Assembly (NCBI GenBank): GCA_016165875.1
Contig: JABBOT010000003.1
Span: forward strand, 28,104,983 to 28,168,982
Direction: 5' to 3'
From: Acanthopleura granulata
Lineage: Eukaryota; Mollusca; Polyplacophora; Chitonida; Chitonidae
Length of the DNA stretch: 64,000 bases
Each line of letters opens with the position of its first letter. Position 1 is the first letter of the stretch. Of the stretch, positions 57,420 through 64,000 are shown one piece after another. Below the pieces are notes generated by a model, which was not told the DNA's origin, did no database searches, and was given only the letters and a program-made list of their open reading frames with translations. The position numbers and the translations under genes were made by a program.

Positions 57420-57505
57420 GGAATGTAACTACTGACCTAATAGCTGAATTGAACTGTAACCACTGACTTTATGGCTGAAATAGAGAGTAACTACTCTCAC
57501 CTATA
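57420..57505. repeat. 31-bp tandem repeat, nearly three copies
   Basis: GGAATGTAACTACTGACCTA..., GAACTGTAACCACTGACTTT... and AGAGAGTAACTACTC are successive units. A related stretch with the same TTGAATTGG...CCACTG pattern lies at 57105-57190, so the array may once have been larger. Confidence 0.6.
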
Positions 57506-58619
57506 TATGATGATGAATGAAATAGATAATAATCCTTGTCAAAGGCGGTTATAGGCGTGTTCAGATACTCAACACCTGTTCTTTTGTATTTAGTATGCAT
57601 GGGGCATAACATCAAGGAATTGAAGAAGTAAACAAAATAATTCTGTAATGCAGTTCCGTTTTTGACAGTATTCAAATTGATGACAGCTGTTAAAAATTCA
57701 CGGAGAACATGTTGATGTTCGACGTTACCGTCTAACTTTAAATCTTTCGTGTTGCTTTAGTTACATAATAATTCATTACCAGGAACGGAAAAATCCCTTA
57801 GATGGACGAAATTGCAATCGGTCATCACCCAGGTAACCAACTTAACGAAATATTTTTTTGAAGGTAGCCTATTCAGAATGTGATATCCATTTTGACTTGA
57901 GGGCAGATAATCTCCTATTTGATATGGTATAGAAGCTACCTCATAAAATGGATATTGAGGTTAAAGCTCTCTCGTTTTTGTACATGTATGTCCATGTTGG
58001 AACAGCCGCAAGCAATCTTTATTATAACCTATTGTGTATACTCATATAGCAAGTGGCCAACGGGTTTACCGAAAGTCATGCATTGCTGAAAATTACCAAA
58101 CCATGGTATTACGAAGTGACGGCCAGTCACAACAAACAAACATATTGACAGTATGTACCCTATGTTGGTTTGTGCTGTCAGAGAAAAGGCAAGTCCACAA
58201 CAAATCAAAAAAGACCACAATTTTCTCGAAATTGAATCGCAGGTTCCAAAATCTACAATTTGTATGGAAATGTCTTGTTCCAAGTTTCAGTGTAATGCGA
58301 TGAACCATATATTGAAATAAGTCCGGAGAAATCCAAATGAGGACGACAACGGCCATAAAATATCGTTTATATGCAGTCGAAACGGTCCGAAACTTGAACT
58401 TCATCTGTAAGTTGTGGTGTGTGGTGTATATAGTCCTGCCAAGTTACACTTTTCAATTACGAACCGTGATGAAACGCGCGGAAACCTGTTACGAACTGAA
58501 AGACTAGTTACTGTATAGGCCTGCCGATATGACTGTAAACATATAAGTCGGGTGTGGGGATATAGTGACAGAGGCCTACCCAGCTCAGTCTAAACTGTAG
58601 GCTCTACATTCACTAAAAC

Positions 58620-58665
58620 GGGTATTCTTGAGTACGGCGTAAAATACCAATCAAATAAATAAAAA
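58620..58665 (+). repeat. SINE 3' tip, family A
   Basis: GGTATTCTTGAGTACGGCGT then AAAATACCAATCAAATAAAT. Only the last 45 bp of the element are present; such 5' truncation is typical of target-primed insertion. Confidence 0.8.
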
Positions 58666-59307
58666 TGGCATTAAAAATTCTGCAATATGTAGCTTGGCTG
58701 TGAAGAGGACATGTAGGCCTACTCAAATTGATGTTACATCAAACTGAGATTTCTGTAATAAATAGCTTGGCTAGTGAGGGCCCACAAAGAAATGAGCTTT
58801 CTGTAGCAAATATACGTAAACATAAAATCACTGTGTTATGTCCAGATTGGCAATATGTACAAAAACTTAAAATACTGCACAGATGTTTGCAGAGATGCAG
58901 AAAAGAAGCGATAGGCCTGCATGCCCCCTCATGGTTTGAGACGGTTTTCAAGACTTGCATGGTATATGGCTTTATCACGCACAAGAGCTCTGTTTTCATG
59001 TTCAAGTTCCGCTCTGAACTATGGTCACATTCATAGAATATTTTAACAGGCAGGGTCATTCATTTAACGAGAGGCTAGAGTGCAAACTGACATCGACTTT
59101 CCACGGGTTGTCACAACTAAAGCAAATTTGCTCTTCTTACACTGATACGACGGCGGCCATGTTTATTATGAGGATACGGGCCTTCCAAGAGGAAGTCACC
59201 GTGCATATGGAGATCTGACTTTAGCTACATTTATATCGTATATAGTTCAGCCTGCAAAATGCTGGGTACGAGGCTGTGACCTCATTGGTCAGGTGCCGAC
59301 AGGCTTC

Positions 59308-59500
59308 GAAGAGGCCAACGTTTCGGAGACCAACCTTTTTCCTTAAAGAGACCAACTTTTCGGAGACCAACCCTTTGCCTTGAAGAGACTAATATTTTGG
59401 CTGAATGAGTTGAACACTTTTGCAGAATGAGACCAACGTTTTTGCTAAATGGAACCAACGTTTTGGTTAAATGGGACCACGTTTTGGCTGTAAGAGACGA
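59308..59500. repeat. Degenerate minisatellite of about 22 bp
   Basis: Successive units read GAGACCAACGTTTTTGCTAA-like: GACCAACCTTTTTCC, GACCAACTTTTCG, GACCAACCCTTTGCC, GACTAATATTTTGGC, GAGTTGAACACTTTTGC, GAGACCAACGTTTTTGC, GGAACCAACGTTTTGG, GGGACCACGTTTTGGC. At least eight copies differ by several bases each. Confidence 0.8.
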
Positions 59501-61020
59501 TGTGCCCATGGATATTCTTACCCACACGTTAGTAAATTGTATGACGTATAACACCGTTGTAATAAATAAAGCAAATCTGTCAATTTTGCTCGATATGAAG
59601 AAAATCCTGACAGAAAAAATACTGATTTAATTATCTTTTTAACACAATGGGCGAAAGAGGACATTGGGAATAAGTTTGCCATCGGAAGATATGGGAATAA
59701 GAAGCATGGCAAATGTGGTACGCTGAGCAGACTGAGCAAACCTTTTGTCATAGTGTAATCAAGATTTTATTTTTACGGTCGTAATCAGATATAGCTAGGG
59801 CCTTTAGGGTTTAGCCTATTACACCCAAATCCGAAAAAATATGTAAACTTGCTAGTAAGGTGTGGATGGCTTGAGAAATCCTGAATCGACTACGGGCTGT
59901 CATTTGCGTAATTTTATCTGTTACGTTATCCCAAATTCCTCTGTCAATGAAGCAGGCCTACGATCTGTTAGGAGCTGCATTCTGCATGGCTGGATGCTTG
60001 TTATACCGTGAACGATGGAAGTAATATTTTTTCAAACATACAGGTCGTTCAATGTTGTGTTATGATCAGCAGTTACATGGACAAAAAACCCTGCCGTCTG
60101 TTTGGATGGCTGGTCAAAGTGGCGTGGGATATACTGGAGGAATCCTGTTTCAAAAATATCAGGCAGTTTTTGCATATATATTGTATGAACAGAAAAAATC
60201 ACTAAAAAAAAGGCACCTGTAAAGACCACTGGTATAAATTATAATGGTAACATTTTATACATTTTAGTTAAAAGGTGTCACGATCTTAGGCGAACAAGAT
60301 CCATTTAAAGATTTTTACAAAAGGATCGAAAGCTCATTCAGTGTGCAAAAGGCGTATCAGCTGATATATATCTTGTTTTGTTACAGCGCTCAGCGGGTCG
60401 CTTAATGCACCAGATCCGTAAGACTATGAACAGATGGGGCACCCCCAAGTCTAACATATACACAGCTTGCGTGGCTTTTACATATAACGCTATCAAAGCC
60501 GATATAAACGTCATTTATGTTCACGCGTATGGATTATTTTCCTACCTGGAAATAATAGGTTTGCTCACCTGATGCATTAAAAATGTCACTGATCGATTAG
60601 GCTTATTTCGATAGATTTGTGTGGACCAGAAATACAGCCTATATCATGATACCGGGCGTTCTACTTGAGTGTAATATGGCTGGATAAACGTGTATATATA
60701 AATATATGTGTATGACTATTATTGGAACATTGCAGTTGAGTGTCAAAAATATATATACACATGTATAAGAGCGGCGGAAAAAAACCTTTGTCTTACTTTT
60801 CTTAACGTACATATAAATGGTTTAAAAACGTTTCTTTTGGGCAACGTCGCATGGTATTGAAGAACTTCTGAACAAGTAGAAGAACGTGTGAATTCTGTGC
60901 TGGCACCATTATGCATGTTCTGCTTTTGTATGCTGATGATCTTAGTCAGTTTTAACTGTCTACTCCTACTTTATGTACTGTGTAAAATGACCAACGCTCA
61001 AGACATTTAATTGATGATTA

Positions 61021-61400
61021 AACTTCAAACAAGCGCGATTTTATTACATGTACACATATGTTTAAGTTTTAAACATAAGTGTCTAAAACATGTATATAGG
61101 CCTAAACTGAAATGCTATAATCTCCATATGTTTAATATGTGGGATCGATTCCACAGAACAATTTTATGCTGAAGCCAAACCTTTAAAATCAATTTTGCAG
61201 GTCGATTGATACTTACTGATATTAAAATTTATGTCACTTGTGCTTCGGCATGGTATACATGCATCACCCATGCCTTTTTTAGAAAATTTCAGGAATCATT
61301 AATTTTCGTTAAAACAGGTTTACTTTAGTACAAAATTGCTTTGTGGAATCGCCCCCTGATGTTTAAGTGTTTATAAGTTACACATCGAAATTTACTGTGT
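61021..61400 (+). repeat. Dispersed repeat R, copy 3, interrupted by an insertion
   Basis: AACTTCAAACAAGCGCG, AACATAAGTGTCTAAAACAT, AATGCTATAATCTCCATATG and GTTTAATATGT run to 61140. The repeat resumes at 61356 with CTGATGTTTAAGTGTTTATA and CATCGAAATTTACTGTG. Comparison with copies 1 and 2 shows that 61141-61355 is extra. Confidence 0.7.
61141..61355. mobile_element. MITE-like element with terminal inverted repeats
   Basis: The 215-bp insert begins GGGATCGATTCCACAGAACA and ends TTGTGGAATCGCCCC. The end's reverse complement, GGGGCGATTCCACAAAGCAA, matches the start over about 22 bases with a few differences. It encodes nothing. It sits inside repeat R, giving an independently known empty site (ATATCTGATG in copy 2). 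A short CTG/GTG duplication at the target is possible. Confidence 0.7.
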
Positions 61401-62007
61401 ACAGCCATGGAGTATAAAGGTCCTTACCATAGATATTGTAACTCTTCGGCTGTACAGATCAATCCCAACTAAATAGAGTTGAAAGTGTAAATCTAGGTAT
61501 CAGTCACGATATTTTAAAATGAATCTTCAATAAAGGTGTAGCGTTGATAGACATATACATGTACATAGGCGTGTATCCCAACAACTTTACCATACACGAT
61601 GGGCTATAAACCATGCATGCTTTGTTGGAAGCCCAAAGTGTTGGTTATAGAAAATACTCGACTGAATAAACTTTATACAAGAGCAGAAATTCCTGTATAT
61701 ATATAACCCTGACCAGATTTTATGGTCAATAAAATAAACGTACCTTGCATATCCAAGTGGCTTCTCAAGAAATCAAACAACGTTCGGCTACGCTACAGAC
61801 GCGCATGATGCATGTATGAATTTATTATATTACGATTGCATACGTCTAACTGCTGGCGTTCGCTGGCGTGCGCGCGCGTGTGTGAAGTTGGGATGAAATG
61901 TGAATCTGGCAAGTTACGACATCAGGGTTTGTGAATCCGCCCGTAGAATGCACGTCTTGTTCAAACATGGCTGTTTTTCATTGTAATCTTTTAATTTCAT
62001 CTAATTG

Positions 62008-62258
62008 TTTCATTGGCATGTTACGTCGTATTCAAGAAAGTTTCACTAATGCGACGGCGGCCAGTTTCATTATGGTGGGAAACCGGGAAGAACCAGGGGG
62101 ATATCCACGACCTACTGACGGACCTTGCCAAGTACGACTGGAGAGGAAGTCAGCTTGAGCTGGACTTGAACTCGCAGCGAAAGCATTAGTGAGAGGCGCC
62201 TGGGCCATTACGCCGCACTGGCGCTAACCCCCTCGGCCAAGGAGCACTCCCACCCCCC
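62008..62258 (-). repeat. SINE, family A, full length with tRNA-like head
   Basis: From 3' to 5' end on the + strand: TTGGCATGTTACGTCG, ATGCGACGGCGGCCAG, GGGGGATATCCACGACC, GAGCTGGACTTGAACTCGCA (reversed B-box), GTGAGAGGCGCCTGGGCC, and GGCGCTAACCCCCTCGGCCA (reversed A-box region). With the copy at 37062 it defines the whole element at about 250 bp. Confidence 0.85.
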
Positions 62259-62694
62259 GTAATCGTCTATACCTGACACTATGTTCACGGTACACGAGTT
62301 CAATGGCGACACCATGTGTACCTCTCTGTCATATAGAATTGGGTATAACGAGCTGAGTAGAGGGTCTTCACAGAGCCTGATTAAACATGTCAACATAAAA
62401 TGACACACGATGTCAACATGTAGGCTAAGCAAATTGTTTTACAGCACTCAGAACACACGAGTCATTCATGTTTGGAAAACATTTCTCGGATGCATTAAGC
62501 ATATATTCTCGGAATGCAGGTTAATGTTTAACACCGTATGTGACTTTCAACTTCAATCCCAGAACTTTTCACAGACAGCACTTTATTTCAGCACATGCGC
62601 TGACAATACCGCATGCAGTGAAAATGCTTTTAGAAACCGTCGATGAAATTATCTGAACTATGTCCGCTAGAACTTCTTATGCGTTCTTCAGAGA

Positions 62695-62830
62695 CATTAT
62701 GCTCCCCAAACCTCAGTCCGGTTTCCACCGGTTTTCATATATGAGTGAAACATTCTTAAGTACATGCAGCTATAACGCATAAAAAACTAAATGACTAAAT
62801 GAATTAATAAACAAATACATAGACAAATAA
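62695..62830 (+). repeat. Degenerate SINE 3' half, family A
   Basis: CCAAACCTCAGTCCGGTTTC, CATATATGAGTGAAACATTC, TTAAGTACATGCAGCTATAA then AATA/AATG-type tail units. Confidence 0.5.
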
Positions 62831-62980
62831 ATATCACATATAAACAATTGATAAAGCCTAAGAACGTATTTTGTTTCAATAAATGGTTATTTGGTGATCA
62901 TCACACCAAGTCAGATATGTAATTGGTTGTTGATTTCATAAGACGGTCTGTTTGCTCTACTCCGCGGGGCATCTGGCAGA

Positions 62981-63168
62981 TTTATTTTGATTTGTTTATT
63001 TGATTTGTGTTCTTCGCCATACTCAAGATTTTTCACCCAGGCCTTCATAAACAGTGGGAGAGTAGGGGAACAAGATCTTATCCAAGACCGGATCTGAACA
63101 TACACTTCGCATATCCTAGAGATAGGAAGGCAAACACCTCTTAACCACCAAACCACGGTCCGCTCCCA
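62981..63168 (-). repeat. tRNA-derived SINE with a different head (family A-like tail)
   Basis: Read on the minus strand the head is GGGAGCGGACCGTGGTTTGG, then TGGTTAAGAGGTGTTTGCC (A-box region), and GTATGTTCAGATCCGG (B-box). The 3' end (GAAGAACACAAATCAAATAA) resembles the family A tail. The head clearly differs from that at 62008, so two tRNA-type heads share similar tails. Confidence 0.65.
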
Positions 63169-63230
63169 TATTTAACTTACATTGACACATTCCAAAATAT
63201 GTAAGAGTTATGTTCAAAACAGGTGGAATA

Positions 63231-63350
63231 TTATTTATTTATTTATTTGATTGGAGTTTTACGCCGTACTGAAGAATATTTCACTTATACGACGACGATT
63301 AGCATTGGGAGGAAACCGGACAGAGCCCGGGGAAAACCCACGACCATGTC
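63231..63350 (-). repeat. SINE, family A, 3' body
   Basis: ATTT units, GATTGGAGTTTTACGCCGTA, ATATTTCACTTATACGACG, GGGAGGAAACCGGACAGAGC and CCACGACCATG. It is one of the least diverged copies in the window. Confidence 0.85.
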
Positions 63351-64000
63351 AAACTTTCCCTCTTACGAATTTAACTTTTAAGGTTTGTTCAGAACAGAAT
63401 ACATGAAGATGTTTTGGCGCCATATAAGATAATGAGTTCTTCAGGGATGACGATGAATGATAATTACAATACATGAATCTAATAATAGTCATGAATATGT
63501 TTGGCGGCAAGGGAAAGACGTAAGTCAGAACTGATTTATCTGGATCGGTGTGTGCTGGCTGGACTGACACTATAATGACTTGAACGATTCTTCTGTATAC
63601 AGGGGGAGGCAAATATTGCAAGTCATTAAGTAACGAGTCATACATAGAGGACATGTCTGAATATTTGAATGAAGTATGTAGAGCATATGTAAAGGTGATA
63701 AGGTGTTTAATATGCCCATCCGAGTTATTAGAATAATTCCATGGAATTTCAAATCGTTGAAAATTTCAAATGTATATCCAGTAGTTTATGGCAAATGAAA
63801 AAAATCGGTTTTCTAGGGTATTTTACGACCATGTATTTGTTATTTTTGCATGATGTACTAAGTTTTGATGATGACACATGTTTGAAGCCTGTCAGGGTCA
63901 TTACAACCACATGAGTGCTATCTAATTTGTGATGAGAAGGATGATGTGGTATCATCGGGGAAAAACAAGAAGTTAAAAGTACCGTGCTGATTGGTGCAAA

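Larger units (their letters stand above)
55566..64000. other. Gene-free right end of the window
   Basis: Frames here reach about 106 codons and show no known domain or splice-linked partners. The stretch holds minisatellites, a pentanucleotide repeat (ATATG near 56056), SINE copies and a nested transposon-like element, all listed separately. A gene whose exons are too small or too novel to recognise cannot be excluded. Confidence 0.55.

Noticed and set aside
58739..59059. 106-codon minus-strand frame and its + strand partner
   Set aside because: Overlapping frames on both strands without any domain or splice context.

Overview
The window is nuclear DNA of an animal, most likely a lophotrochozoan and probably a marine mollusc; the species cannot be read from the sequence. 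It is AT-rich, gene-poor, and carries intron-split genes with GT-AG splice sites. Many copies of tRNA-derived SINEs with AATA-rich 3' tails are present, of a kind common in mollusc genomes. I see no bacterial operons, plasmid or viral genes, CRISPR arrays, rRNA or convincing functional tRNA.

Three protein genes can be supported. (1) A vestigial-like transcription cofactor gene (VGLL2/VGLL3 type) on the + strand, 15467-26302. It has four coding exons (15467-15529, 15952-16213, 20902-21369, 26253-26302) that join in frame to a predicted 280-residue protein. It carries the Tondu (TEAD-binding) motif, the family's FPPSFWNSAY block, and a tiny last exon encoding a conserved tail. (2) HTATSF1 (Tat-SF1, yeast Cus2-like), a U2 snRNP/splicing-elongation factor, on the - strand, 50527-45256. 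It has seven coding exons that join in frame to 533 residues, with two RRM-type domains. (3) A compact one-exon LicD/fukutin-like type II membrane protein of 222 residues on the + strand, 54525-55193.

Layout: 1-15.2 kb is a gene-free upstream flank of the vestigial-like gene, with several GC-richer blocks that could be enhancers. 15.4-26.3 kb is the vestigial-like gene. 26.6-45.2 kb is a second gene-free stretch rich in SINEs, minisatellites and low-complexity tracts. 45.2-50.5 kb is HTATSF1, convergent with the vestigial-like gene. 54.5-55.6 kb is the LicD-like gene. 55.7-64 kb is non-coding and repeat-rich, including a transposon-like insertion nested in an older repeat.

The most interesting point at locus level is that a vestigial-like gene and HTATSF1 are neighbours here. 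As I recall, VGLL1 and HTATSF1 are also neighbours on human Xq26.3. This suggests a linkage older than the protostome-deuterostome split. I found no clear sign of a new multi-gene system. The other points of interest are structural: a perfect 21-bp-arm hairpin, an 11-bp/44-bp higher-order minisatellite, a nested terminal-inverted-repeat element, and protein oddities in Tat-SF1 and the LicD-like protein.
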